From the NCBI GenBank assembly GCA_964407285.1, contig CAYOVG010000092.1, positions 1-19,813 of the forward strand: 19,813 nt of DNA. The letters are read 5' to 3'. This document shows, in pieces, positions 6,734 to 14,848 of the stretch (within the stretch, counting starts at the first letter, position 1; each line of letters begins with the position of its first letter). The notes below the pieces were generated by a model that saw only the letters and a program-made list of their open reading frames with translations, had not been told where the DNA came from and made no database searches. The position numbers were made by a program, and so were the translations under genes. This DNA comes from CAYOVG01 sp964407285 (GTDB taxonomy: Bacteria; Desulfobacterota; Syntrophobacteria; Syntrophobacterales; Syntrophobacteraceae).

Positions 6734-8413
6734 ATGAATCCTTCCCGCATTCTCGTAGTCGAAGACGAAGCCATAGTAGCCATGGAAATCATGGAGCACC
6801 TGGGAGCCGCGGGCTACGACGCCGCCGGTTGCGCCGCGACCGGGGAAAGCGCCCTGGCGCTCGTCCGGGAGCATCATCCCGACCTCGTCCTGATGGACAT
6901 CCGCCTGAAGGGAGACATGGACGGAATCGATGCCGCACGGGAGATTCGCAGGAACTTTCACCTTCCGGTGATCTTTCTCACGGCCTATTCCGAAGACTTG
7001 ACGCTGGAGCGCGCGAAGCTCGCGGAACCCTACGGTTATGTCCTCAAACCGTTCAACGGCCGAGAACTGAAGTCCGTCATCGAGATAGCGCTTTTCAGGC
7101 ATGGCGCCGAAGAAGAAATCCTTCGCCTGAACCGGATTTACGACGTATTCAGCCATGTGAACCAGACCATCGTGCACACGCGAAACCCCGAGGAGCTGTT
7201 CTCGGCAATCTGCCGCCTGATGGTGGAGCGCGGCGGGTTGGACATGGCGTGGATAGGCCGCCTTGACTCCGCCACGTCGAAGGTCTGCCCGGTGGCCGGT
7301 TTCGGGTGCGGGATCGAGGCTCCGGGCGAATTGGGGTGTTGCGCCCGCGGGTCCCCCGAGGAGGGTGGAATTCCGGACAGAGCCGTGCGGGAAGGATGCC
7401 TGGTCATATGCGATCGCTGTTCGAAGGTCCCCCGCGCTCCGTCCGTGGAAACGTCCGTCCGGTTCGGATTCAAGTCCTGCGGATCGTTTCCCCTCCGGTT
7501 TCAGGGCCGGATCTACGGCGCTCTCACTATCTGCACGGCGGCCCCGGCCTTTTTCCGCGAGAAGGAGATCGAACTGCTGAAAGAGGTGGCGTCGGACATA
7601 TCCTTCGCTTTGGATAAGATAGAGGCCGACAGTCAGCGCAGGCTGGCGGAGGACGCCTTGCGTGAAGCCTACCAGAGCCTCCAGTTGATGGTTGCCGAGG
7701 CCCAGGCCGCCAACATCGCCAAGAGCCGGTTTTTGTCCAACATGAGCCACGAGTTTCGAACCCCGTTACAGGGAGTGTTCGGAGGGGCCATGCTGCTGAT
7801 CGATACTCCTCTCACGCCGGACCAGCGCAGGTATGTCGAGATGGTGAAATCGTCCGGCGAGGAGATTCTTTCGATCATCAACGCCATATTCGACTTTTCG
7901 AACCTGGAGGCGGATGTCCCCGGCTTCGAGGCCGTGGAAGTGAATATCCGAGCCATGCTCAGCGAATTGTGGCAGACCATGGATTTCAGAGCACAGGGGA
8001 AAGGCCTCGAGTTCATATACACCGTAGATCCGCGGATTCCCTCTCCCCTGTACGGCGACCCGGACCGGCTGCGGCAGATCATGACCATCCTGGCGGGCAA
8101 CGCCATCAAATACACCGACAAAGGGAGCGTCGTCATTCGTGTTGTTCGGGCATCCGAGGATGCTGCGTCGGTCAGGCTGAGCTTCGAGATAGCCGATACG
8201 GGCGTCGGAATCCCAAGGAAGCGGCTCGGGGACCTTTTCATGCCGTTCCATCAGTTGGATATGTCGAACACGAGAAAGCACAGGGGTATCGGACTCGGGC
8301 TGGCCATCGCCAGGATGATCGCCTCCTCCATGGGCGGCGAGATCGGCGTCGAAAGCGAGGAGGGAAACGGCTCGACGTTCCGGTTCACCGCGGTCCTGCA
8401 GAAGCAGCAGTAA
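6734..8413 (+). CDS. REC-GAF-HisKA-HATPase hybrid sensor kinase with Cys-rich GAF
   Basis: A 559-residue soluble kinase. The receiver is at 5-125: VVEDE, phosphoacceptor Asp55 in LVLMDIRLKG, Thr83, and Lys105 in VLKPF. A GAF domain spans about 130-295, and a short coiled coil about 300-330. HisKA has the phospho-His339 in SNMSHEFRTPLQG. HATPase has Asn456 in GNAIKYT, ADTGVGIP (487-494) and GIGLGLAIA. The GAF has nine cysteines (185, 192, 202, 203, 222, 226, 229, 249, 267), with 222/226/229 spaced CX3CX2C, which raises redox or Fe-S sensing as an inference. The ATG at 6734 has GGGAG 6 bases upstream. There is no output domain, so phosphate must pass to another protein. Confidence 0.9.
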   Translation: MNPSRILVVEDEAIVAMEIMEHLGAAGYDAAGCAATGESALALVREHHPDLVLMDIRLKGDMDGIDAAREIRRNFHLPVIFLTAYSEDLTLERAKLAEPYGYVLKPFNGRELKSVIEIALFRHGAEEEILRLNRIYDVFSHVNQTIVHTRNPEELFSAICRLMVERGGLDMAWIGRLDSATSKVCPVAGFGCGIEAPGELGCCARGSPEEGGIPDRAVREGCLVICDRCSKVPRAPSVETSVRFGFKSCGSFPLRFQGRIYGALTICTAAPAFFREKEIELLKEVASDISFALDKIEADSQRRLAEDALREAYQSLQLMVAEAQAANIAKSRFLSNMSHEFRTPLQGVFGGAMLLIDTPLTPDQRRYVEMVKSSGEEILSIINAIFDFSNLEADVPGFEAVEVNIRAMLSELWQTMDFRAQGKGLEFIYTVDPRIPSPLYGDPDRLRQIMTILAGNAIKYTDKGSVVIRVVRASEDAASVRLSFEIADTGVGIPRKRLGDLFMPFHQLDMSNTRKHRGIGLGLAIARMIASSMGGEIGVESEEGNGSTFRFTAVLQKQQ

Positions 8414-8519
8414 CGCAGCCGGGGGGCCGCGGGGGAATAGGGCCGGGCTGATGAGTATTCGGGTTTTGGGAAAAGTTTTGGAATATCCGCCATATCTGAA
8501 ATGGATTCAGGAGGAAACA

Positions 8520-9869
8520 ATGGCTGGGAACTCGCTTCCCGCTTCGATCAGAAACCGTATTTTCTTTGTTCTGGCGTTCTCGATATTCTCCGCGAACGTG
8601 GCGGTCGCGATGCTGTACCGCTGTTCCGTCTTCTCCGGATTCATGTTGCAAGGGAAATCCGTCGTCGTTTCGATGACGGCGCATATGGCGGCTATAGGCG
8701 GTGTGACCCTGGCGGCGGCAGCGGTCGGCGCGCGAGTGCTGGGGCCCCTCATTTCCCGGATCATCCATTCCGGGAACTCGAGCGCCGACAGTGCGGGGTT
8801 GCAGGGGGAAGCGGGCGCGGCGGGCGACATCGACGACATCACCGAGCGAAAGAAGGTCGAAGCGGCTCTTCGCCGGTGGGCCGATGCGTTCAACTACTGC
8901 GCTCACGGCATTGCTATCGGCAACGCTTCCAGCAATTGTATAATGATATGCAATCCGGCGTATGCGCGCCTGCAGGGACGTACGGTCGAGGAAGTGGCCG
9001 GTTCTCCCATCAGCACGCTCTACGATCCTTCGGAGCGGGAACGTTTGTCGTCCTGCATCTCGGAATCGGACCATGCGGGGCACAGCCGTTGCGAACTCTA
9101 TATGTTGCACAGGAACGGTTCGACATTCCCGGTGCAGTTGGACCTGGTAAGCGTGTTCGACGAGAACGGGAGACCTTTGTACCGGGTGGCGACGATACAG
9201 GATATCACCGAGCGCAAGTGCGCGGAAGACGGGATGCGCAGTTCGCTGGAAGAAAAGATCTGCCTGTTGAAGGAGGTACACCACCGCGTCAAAAACAACC
9301 TCCAGATCGTTGCAAGCATTCTCGGCCTCCAGGCAAACCGGGCGCAAAACCCGCAAGTGGCCGATGTACTGCAGAACACGCGCGACCGGGTACGTTCTAT
9401 GGCGCTTCTCCACGAAGCGCTCTACCGCTCCGGGAATCTGGCGCGCATTGATTTCGCCGCCTACGTGGAGAACCTTTGCGCGCAACTGCTGACTTCGTTG
9501 GGGCCCGCGGGGAACGGACGGGTCAGGGTGGAAGTGCGGGTTGCGCCCATCAGCCTGTCCCTGGAGCAGGCGGTGCCTTGCGGGCTGATCATCAACGAAC
9601 TTGTGTCCAATGCCATGAAGCATGGTTTCCCCGATGAGCGCTCGGGCAAAATCGTGGTGGAACTCGACAGGGCCGAGGGGCAAAATCTCGTCTTGTCCGT
9701 CCGGGACGACGGCGTGGGGTTATCCCCCGCCGTCATTCCGGAGAATACTTCGACACTGGGGTTGAAACTGGTTTTCAGCCTCTCCGGCCAGTTGGACGGC
9801 AATCTGTCGGTCGAACGTCCCGGCGGCTCCGGTACTGTCTTCAAGGTGGTTTTCCCCGCTCCCGCGTGA
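8520..9869 (+). CDS. membrane PAS sensor kinase of the HisKA_2 class
   Basis: 449 residues. Two membrane segments (about 13-33 and 47-71) anchor the N-terminus with almost no external loop. A lone PAC-like tag, DIDDITERKKVEAAL (103-117), follows. A PAS domain spans about 118-232 and itself ends in TIQDITERK. The kinase core is HisKA_2: LLKEVHHRVKNNLQ with probable phospho-His255, then HATPase with NELVSNAMKHGF (Asn364), RDDGVGL and a final GSGTVFKVVF. This class often phosphorylates stand-alone receivers, and the CheY-like gene at 4116 is a candidate. The ATG at 8520 has a perfect AGGAGG site 6 bases upstream. The 106-base gap after the previous kinase leaves co-transcription open. Confidence 0.9.
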   Translation: MAGNSLPASIRNRIFFVLAFSIFSANVAVAMLYRCSVFSGFMLQGKSVVVSMTAHMAAIGGVTLAAAAVGARVLGPLISRIIHSGNSSADSAGLQGEAGAAGDIDDITERKKVEAALRRWADAFNYCAHGIAIGNASSNCIMICNPAYARLQGRTVEEVAGSPISTLYDPSERERLSSCISESDHAGHSRCELYMLHRNGSTFPVQLDLVSVFDENGRPLYRVATIQDITERKCAEDGMRSSLEEKICLLKEVHHRVKNNLQIVASILGLQANRAQNPQVADVLQNTRDRVRSMALLHEALYRSGNLARIDFAAYVENLCAQLLTSLGPAGNGRVRVEVRVAPISLSLEQAVPCGLIINELVSNAMKHGFPDERSGKIVVELDRAEGQNLVLSVRDDGVGLSPAVIPENTSTLGLKLVFSLSGQLDGNLSVERPGGSGTVFKVVFPAPA

Positions 9870-9963
9870 TCGCTGTTTCCGGAGAGCATCAATCCGGGGT
9901 TTCGCCGCTTTGGCTCACGGAACGCCGACACTATCGGATCAGTCCTTCACCAGGAGGTTTTGT

Positions 9964-9992
9964 CGGTGGCAAATGTGAAGCGTTGCCCACCC
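9964..9992. repeat. degenerate hairpin repeat (GGTGGCAA...TTGCCCACC)
   Basis: GGTGGCAA and TTGCCCACC form an 8-bp stem with one bulged base around a ~11-base loop, followed by CTACGC. This resembles the dispersed palindromes of the GGTGGGCAA/TTGCCCACC type found between genes in many proteobacteria. I see one copy here. Confidence 0.35.
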
Positions 9993-10127
9993 TACGCCCG
10001 GCTTCCATGCGCCTGCGTGGGGTCTTCCCGGGTCTTGAAGTCCTGTCCCGAGTTGGTGGAATCCCGTGCTTGCGCGCTCTGCCGTGGATTTTACAGCGGT
10101 TTCTTCCCGTTCCGTTCACCACTCCGG

Positions 10128-10160
10128 TATGCGTTCCCCGCACAAGCGTGGGAACGAGAA
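10128..10160 (-). repeat. REP-like palindrome, copy 1 (reverse orientation)
   Basis: Read on the - strand it starts TTCTCGTTCCCACGC and ends CGGGGAACGCATA. It matches the copy at 10689-10723 read on the + strand, apart from a few differences in the loop and one arm. The stem is GTTCCC-CGC against GCG-T-GGGAAC. The CGTTCCCACGC...GCGTGGGAACG palindrome is a common dispersed bacterial intergenic element. Confidence 0.55.
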
Positions 10161-10189
10161 GAACCCGCAATCCATAACAGAGCGCAACA

Positions 10190-10285
10190 CGATTTACGCT
10201 TACGGCTTACGAGAGTCCGAACTCGCAACCCGAAACCCGCTCCGGGCGACCCGTAACCCGTAACCGGCAGTTCGCAACGATTTCT
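10190..10285 (-). repeat. degenerate AACCCG(C/T/A) heptamer array
   Basis: Several AACCCG units (for example 10227-10239 and 10248-10265) are interrupted by diverged units. On the - strand they read CGGGTT, the same family as the regular GGGTTGC/GGGTTAC array at 15457-15542. The array here is shorter and decayed. Confidence 0.45.
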
Positions 10286-10400
10286 TAAATTCCACTTTCA
10301 TATAGAGCCAATACCTGCTAACTTCATGCATCTGTACAGGTCTTTTCCATAACCCTTTCATCCCGGAACCCAAAAGGGAAGAAAGATTTCCGAATGGAGC

Positions 10401-10441
10401 CACAATCTCGTAATCCGGGGTCACAATCTCGTAATCCCGGC
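10401..10441. repeat. two-copy 21-bp tandem repeat
   Basis: CACAATCTCGTAATCCGGGG (10401-10420) recurs from 10422 with one base changed, giving a 21-base period. It lies 40-80 bases before the chemoreceptor remnant. No protein or RNA role is visible. Confidence 0.6.
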
Positions 10442-10478
10442 TCGTACTTCGTCATCCACACGGAAAGAGGAAACTGAA

Positions 10479-10724
10479 ATGGGACCGAATCTTCCAGGGA
10501 CCAACGGAAACCACCACCGCTTCAGCGAGCAGGCGCGGAGAATCGAACAGATAAACAGGGCGGTTTCGGAGATGGACGGAATGATCCGGGAAAACGCCGC
10601 CAATGCGGAGGAATCCGCTTCATCTTTTCGTCGGCGGGGCAAAGCGGCCGTAGGCTATAAGCCGGGGGACCCGCATGACGCGAGGACCTCTCGTTCCCAC
10701 GCTTTCGCGTGGGAACACGCATAA
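10479..10724 (+). pseudogene. remnant of a methyl-accepting chemotaxis protein
   Basis: The frame has 81 codons with a good AGAGGA site before its ATG. Residues ~16-45 (SEQARRIEQINRAVSEMD, then NAANAEESASS) match the distal part of the conserved MCP signalling helix, normally near the C-terminus of a >500-residue receptor. Sensor, membrane and hairpin-tip regions are absent. After ESASS the text changes abruptly to a basic stretch, RRRGKAAVGYK, and the last ~20 residues are translated from the REP-like palindrome at 10689-10723. This looks like a receptor gene eroded by internal deletion. A functional small coiled-coil protein is possible but less likely. Confidence 0.6.
10689..10723 (+). repeat. 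REP-like palindrome, copy 2 (forward orientation)
   Basis: GTTCCCACGC (10693-10702) and GCGTGGGAAC (10707-10716) form a perfect 10-bp stem with a TTTC loop. They are flanked by TCTC on the left and ACGCATA on the right. It is the inverted counterpart of 10128-10160, 530 bases away, and overlaps the end of the chemoreceptor remnant. Confidence 0.65.
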
Positions 10725-10783
10725 GGTTGCCGGTTCCTTTATCTCTATCGCTACGGTTACTCTCACCCACATGGGGAATACCG

Positions 10784-13528
10784 ATGGTGGATCGAAACCT
10801 GCCCATCAGAGTTCTTCTCGTCGAGGACGATGAAGATGATTTCGTCCTGATTCGCGAAGCCTTCAACCTTATGCGTGGCGCCGAGCGTACGTTCGAGTTG
10901 CGCCGTGTGGAGGATTTCGATTCGGCGCTGAGCGCGATTTCCGATGCGACCTGTGATGTATGCATTATCGACTACAGGCTGGGTGAACGGAGCGGGTTGG
11001 AGTTACTGGAGCTTTTCCCGCGCAGGAGCAAAATACCGGTCATATTCATCACGGGCCAGGGGGACTACGAAGTCGACATCGAGGCAATGCGAGCGGGAGC
11101 GGCCGACTATCTCACCAAAGACCGGCTGGACCCCGATACTCTTGAACGGTGCATCCGCAATGCGATAGAACGCGAGCAGAAAAGGCAGGAACTGCTCAAG
11201 GCCAAGAGGGTGATCCAGGCGCTCAGCGAATGCAACAACGCCGTGATCCACATCAAGGACGAAGTCATACTGCTGCACGAGATCTGCCGGATGGTGGTGG
11301 AAGCGGGCGGTTACCGGATGGCCTGGGTCGGGTATGCCGAGGACGACGAGGAGCGGACCGTCACCCCCGTCGCCCGCTACGGGCACGAGGAAGGATATCT
11401 CGATGCGATAAGGGTTTCGTGGATGGACAACGAGCGGGGACGGGGTCCGGCCGGGATGTCCATCCGGACGGCGCTTCCTTGCATGGCTCGTTCCGTTCAG
11501 GAGTATCCGGGGTTTGCGCCCTTCAGAGCCGAGGCTATGAAGAGGGGCTATGCGTCGGTTGCCGGTTTTCCCCTCTTTCTGGATGGCCGGGTGTTGGGGT
11601 GCCTCGCTATCTACGCGTCGGAACCGGACGCTTTCGATGGAGAAGAGGTGGAGCTTCTCACGAAACTGGCGGGCAATCTCTCGCACGGGATCGGGGCGCT
11701 GAGGGCCCATCAGGCGCAAAGACTCGCCGAGGAATCCCTCAAGGCAGCGTACAGCGACCTGGAAAAACGCGTCGAGGAGCGCACCACCGAACTGCGCAAG
11801 CAAAACGAGTACCTTGCGGCGTTGCATGAGATGAGCCTGGGAGTGGCGAGCCGACTGGAACTCGACGAACTGCTCGATTCCATCATCACCCACGCCTCCG
11901 CCCTGGTGGGAACTCCTCACGGTTTCATCTATACCTACGATTCTCAAAGGCACGACCTGGAAATACGCGCGGGGGTGGGCGAGTACAAGAAGCATATCGG
12001 CTATCGCATCGCTCCCGGAGTGGGCATGGGCGGAGTGGTCTGGCAGACGGGAAGACCGCTCATAGTGGGCGATTACGCCGGTTGGGAAATGCGAAGCCGC
12101 GACCGCCACTGGGATGAGTTCGGTTCGGTAATGGGCATTCCGCTCAAGTCGGGCGCGAGGGTCCGGGGAGTAATCGGACTGGCGTACGTTCGGGATACCA
12201 GGAAGTTCGGGGCCGAGGAACTCGATATCGTCCAAAGGTTCGCCGCCCTGGCTTCGATTGCTCTCGACAATGCCCAACTGTACCACAACCTCCAGGAAGA
12301 ACTCCAGGAGCGCAAGCGGGCGGAAGCGGAGAGGGAAAGACTCCAGTCGCAGCTCATCCAGGCGCAGAAACTCGAAGCCATGGGAACGCTCGCCGGAGGA
12401 ATCGCCCATGACTTCAACAACATTCTCCTGCCGATCCTCGGCTACACCGAAATGGCGCTGGACGAAGACGGCATATCGGACAGGCTGAGGTACGACCTCG
12501 AACAGGTGCTCGGGGCGGCATCCCGCGCGAAGGACCTCGTAAAGCAGATTCTCGCCTTCAGCCGCATGGGCAAGGAGCAGACGACGGCAGCGCTGGATAT
12601 GAGCATAGTGGTCAAGGAAGCGCTCAAACTTTTGAAGGCCTCGCTCCCCTCCACCATCGAAATCAGGCAGCATATAGAGAGAGGCATCGCCGTGGTTGAC
12701 GCGACCCAGATCCACCAGGTCATCATCAACCTGTGCACCAACGCCTCTCACGCCATGGACGGCCGGGGCGTGCTCGACATCTCCCTGCGGAAGGAATACT
12801 GTGTCGGCGGTCCCGACGCTCCGTACGTTTCAGGGGTGGAGCCCGGACCATGTCTGAGACTCAGCGTCACGGACACCGGGCACGGCATGGATGCCGAAAC
12901 TCTGCAGCACATCTTCGAACCCTACTTCACCACCAAGGAGGTGGGGAAGGGGACCGGGCTGGGACTGGCGGTCGTGCACGGGATCGTCAAGCGGCACGGG
13001 GGCGGGATTCTCGTGCGAAGCGAACCCGGCACGGGGAGCACCTTCGACGTTTTTCTTCCGATGGTCGAGGACCTGCCGCCCACGGCAGTGGATTCGTCGG
13101 AAGTTCCGCCCTCGGGAACGGAGCGAATCCTCATCGTGGACGATGAGCCGGCGATCACCGACCTGGCCGTCCGGCTCCTCGAAAGATACGGCTACAGAGT
13201 GACCGCAAAGCTGGACGTGCTCGACGCCCTCGCTCTTTTCTCCGCTCAGCCGTCGGAATTCGACCTGCTGATCACCGACTGCACCATGCCGCGGATGACC
13301 GGGATCGAACTGGCCGCGGAAATCCTGAAGATCCGGCCGGACATGCCGATCGTCCTCTGTACGGGATTCAGCGAGAAAGTGACGGCCGAAACGGCAAAGG
13401 CGATCGGGATCAAGGAGCTTGTGCTCAAACCGTTCAACAAGGGGCCGTTCGTCCGGCTGATCCGGGATGTCCTGGACAGGGGGGCGAGGGCGCCTGATTT
13501 CCCGTCCGCCTATTCGTCGAACTCGTGA
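10784..13528 (+). CDS. hybrid histidine kinase REC-GAF-GAF-HisKA-HATPase-REC
   Basis: 914 residues, soluble. Receiver 1 (8-128) has VEDDEDD, Asp63 in IIDYRLG and FITGQGD. GAF 1 lies about 145-310, a coiled coil about 312-345 (KRVEERTTELRKQ), GAF 2 about 355-500 and a second coiled coil about 500-530. HisKA has His542 in GGIAHDFNNILLPILGY, the NtrB-like form. HATPase has Asn653 in NLCTNASHAM, TDTGHGM, and GKGTGLGLAVVHGIV. Receiver 2 (781-897) has VDDEP, Asp832 in LLITDCTMPRMTG and Lys882 in LVLKPF. The layout suggests input from an upstream kinase at receiver 1 and an internal relay to receiver 2. The ATG at 10784 has GGGGA upstream. The 3' end overlaps the convergent dehydrogenase gene by 19 bases. 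Confidence 0.92.
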   Translation: MVDRNLPIRVLLVEDDEDDFVLIREAFNLMRGAERTFELRRVEDFDSALSAISDATCDVCIIDYRLGERSGLELLELFPRRSKIPVIFITGQGDYEVDIEAMRAGAADYLTKDRLDPDTLERCIRNAIEREQKRQELLKAKRVIQALSECNNAVIHIKDEVILLHEICRMVVEAGGYRMAWVGYAEDDEERTVTPVARYGHEEGYLDAIRVSWMDNERGRGPAGMSIRTALPCMARSVQEYPGFAPFRAEAMKRGYASVAGFPLFLDGRVLGCLAIYASEPDAFDGEEVELLTKLAGNLSHGIGALRAHQAQRLAEESLKAAYSDLEKRVEERTTELRKQNEYLAALHEMSLGVASRLELDELLDSIITHASALVGTPHGFIYTYDSQRHDLEIRAGVGEYKKHIGYRIAPGVGMGGVVWQTGRPLIVGDYAGWEMRSRDRHWDEFGSVMGIPLKSGARVRGVIGLAYVRDTRKFGAEELDIVQRFAALASIALDNAQLYHNLQEELQERKRAEAERERLQSQLIQAQKLEAMGTLAGGIAHDFNNILLPILGYTEMALDEDGISDRLRYDLEQVLGAASRAKDLVKQILAFSRMGKEQTTAALDMSIVVKEALKLLKASLPSTIEIRQHIERGIAVVDATQIHQVIINLCTNASHAMDGRGVLDISLRKEYCVGGPDAPYVSGVEPGPCLRLSVTDTGHGMDAETLQHIFEPYFTTKEVGKGTGLGLAVVHGIVKRHGGGILVRSEPGTGSTFDVFLPMVEDLPPTAVDSSEVPPSGTERILIVDDEPAITDLAVRLLERYGYRVTAKLDVLDALALFSAQPSEFDLLITDCTMPRMTGIELAAEILKIRPDMPIVLCTGFSEKVTAETAKAIGIKELVLKPFNKGPFVRLIRDVLDRGARAPDFPSAYSSNS

Positions 13529-14670
13529 CCCTCCCTGCGCATTATCTCCCGGAATATCACGAGCTTCTGCACATCCTGCGTCCCCTCTCCCAGCGACGAT
13601 CCCCAGGCGTCCATGGGATACTTGTGAATGGGGTGTTCGAAAATCACGGAAACTCCGCCGAATATGTCCGCGGCCCAGACGCCCACCTCCCTGGCAACCT
13701 CCACGGCCAGGTACTTGGCCATGGACGAGGCGAGCTTGAAGTCCTCCCCCCGGTCCTTAGTCCAGCAGGCCTTCCAGAGCATCAGCCTGGCCGCTTCGAT
13801 CCTGGTGTAGAATTCGGCGATCTCGAACGACTTGGCCTGCAGGTCCGCGAGCCTCCCGCCGTACATTTTGCGTTTCTTGGCATGGTTCAAGGCCAGTTGG
13901 AACGCCCCGACGGCCGTCCCGATAGTGAGGGCGCTGATGGTGATCCTGCTGTTGGCGAATATCGCCAGCACCTGCTGCAACCCCTTGCCCGGCTCTCCGA
14001 CGAGGTCCTCCTCGGGCACGAATACATCCTTGAACTGCAGCCGGGTGAGGTCGGACGGAATCCACACCTGCTTGTTGAGCTTCTTTCTCGTGATGCCGCC
14101 GGAGGAGAGGTCCACCAGGAACATGGACATGCGTTTGTTCCTTTCGGCATCCGGGTCGGAAACCGCCGTGATCAGGGCCATGTCGCTCATGAACCCGTTG
14201 GTGACGAACGACTTGGTCCCGTTGAGCACCCAGCCGCCATCGGCTTTGTCCGCCCGAAGCGCTACGCCGGCCACATCGCTCCCGGCCGTCGGTTCCGTAT
14301 TGCCCAGGCACAGGAGCGTCTCGCCTCGAACGGCCGATTCCAGGTGAGCCCGCTTCTGGGCATCGGTACCGAAGAGGGAGAGACCCTTGGTCCCCAGGGA
14401 AATCTGCACCAGCACGGCGACGGCAACCCCCGACGACACCCTCGCCAGGGCGTCCATCAACACGGCCTGCTTCAGGGTGGACTGTTCCACAAGACGTCCC
14501 CCCACATCGTCGTAAGCAAGCCATCCCCCTTTTCCCAACTCCTGAAAGAAGCTCACGGGAATCTCCCCCTCCCTGTACCAGTCCGGGAAACGGGGGACCA
14601 GGCGTTTGTCGAGAAACCCTTTGAACCGCTCGAGATCGGCGGTGATATCTTCCGGGATAGAGAAATCCAT
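13510..14670 (-). CDS. acyl-CoA dehydrogenase family flavoprotein
   Basis: 386 residues. It would oxidise an acyl-CoA to the enoyl-CoA with FAD, passing electrons to an electron-transfer flavoprotein. Visible features are the N-terminal helical domain, the GNTEPTAGSDVAG substrate/FAD signature (acyl-CoA dehydrogenases typically have (T/S)EP.(A/G)GSD), the WVLNGTKSFVTNG beta-domain segment, and a C-terminal helical domain. Its end reads SSLGEGTQDVQKL, where Glu362 aligns with the catalytic base in the EGT motif. The chain-length class cannot be read by eye; short/branched or aromatic substrates are possible. The ATG at 14670 has GAGGAG 8 bases upstream; in-frame codons further up are unlike the family. 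No ETF or hydratase gene is adjacent. Confidence 0.9.
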   Translation of the reverse strand: MDFSIPEDITADLERFKGFLDKRLVPRFPDWYREGEIPVSFFQELGKGGWLAYDDVGGRLVEQSTLKQAVLMDALARVSSGVAVAVLVQISLGTKGLSLFGTDAQKRAHLESAVRGETLLCLGNTEPTAGSDVAGVALRADKADGGWVLNGTKSFVTNGFMSDMALITAVSDPDAERNKRMSMFLVDLSSGGITRKKLNKQVWIPSDLTRLQFKDVFVPEEDLVGEPGKGLQQVLAIFANSRITISALTIGTAVGAFQLALNHAKKRKMYGGRLADLQAKSFEIAEFYTRIEAARLMLWKACWTKDRGEDFKLASSMAKYLAVEVAREVGVWAADIFGGVSVIFEHPIHKYPMDAWGSSLGEGTQDVQKLVIFREIMRREGHEFDE

Positions 14671-14743
14671 CTTTTTGCTCCTCGTGATCTTTGAAGGCCA
14701 CGGGCGTGGATTGACTGTCCGCGACATCCGGACCGACGCAATT

Positions 14744-14783
14744 CGGAATACCGGCCCGTTTCAAAAGCCGGGCCGGTATTCCG
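14744..14783. terminator. 15-bp perfect hairpin between cobO and the acyl-CoA dehydrogenase gene
   Basis: Arms CGGAATACCGGCCCG (14744-14758) and its exact complement (14769-14783) enclose a 10-base loop. It lies 66 bases past the stop of the adenosyltransferase gene and 74 bases before the dehydrogenase start, both on the - strand. This suggests the two are separate transcripts. As with the hairpin at 824-870, there is no strong T run. Confidence 0.55.
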
Positions 14784-14848
14784 GGAGAACCGGGAAGGAC
14801 AGCAGTCGGCTGCCGTACGGCCGGGTGGAAAGGAGGCGGAACCGTGGT

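Larger units (their letters stand above)
9870..10478. other. 609-base repeat-bearing intergenic region
   Basis: No convincing gene. It holds a degenerate hairpin repeat near 9964-9992, a REP-like palindrome at 10128-10160, a degenerate AACCCG array about 10190-10285, and a 21-bp tandem repeat at 10401-10441. A frame from 9960 (AGGAGG upstream, 98 codons) runs straight through these repeats and is Cys/Pro/Arg-rich without motifs, so it is not called. Confidence 0.5.

Noticed and set aside
8385..9683. 432-codon open frame on the - strand opposite the membrane kinase
   Set aside because: His/Arg-rich translation without motifs; the + strand encodes a full HisKA_2 kinase.
9960..10256. 98-codon frame with AGGAGG upstream
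   Set aside because: It is translated through a hairpin repeat, a REP-like palindrome and a heptamer array; the composition is not protein-like.
11003..12751. 582-codon open frame on the - strand opposite the large hybrid kinase
   Set aside because: It is a shadow of a GC-rich gene: no ribosome site or motif, while the + strand frame has complete kinase and receiver signatures.
13525..14694. 389-codon open frame on the + strand opposite the acyl-CoA dehydrogenase
   Set aside because: Shadow; the - strand reading has the TEPTAGSD and EGT signatures and a strong ribosome site.
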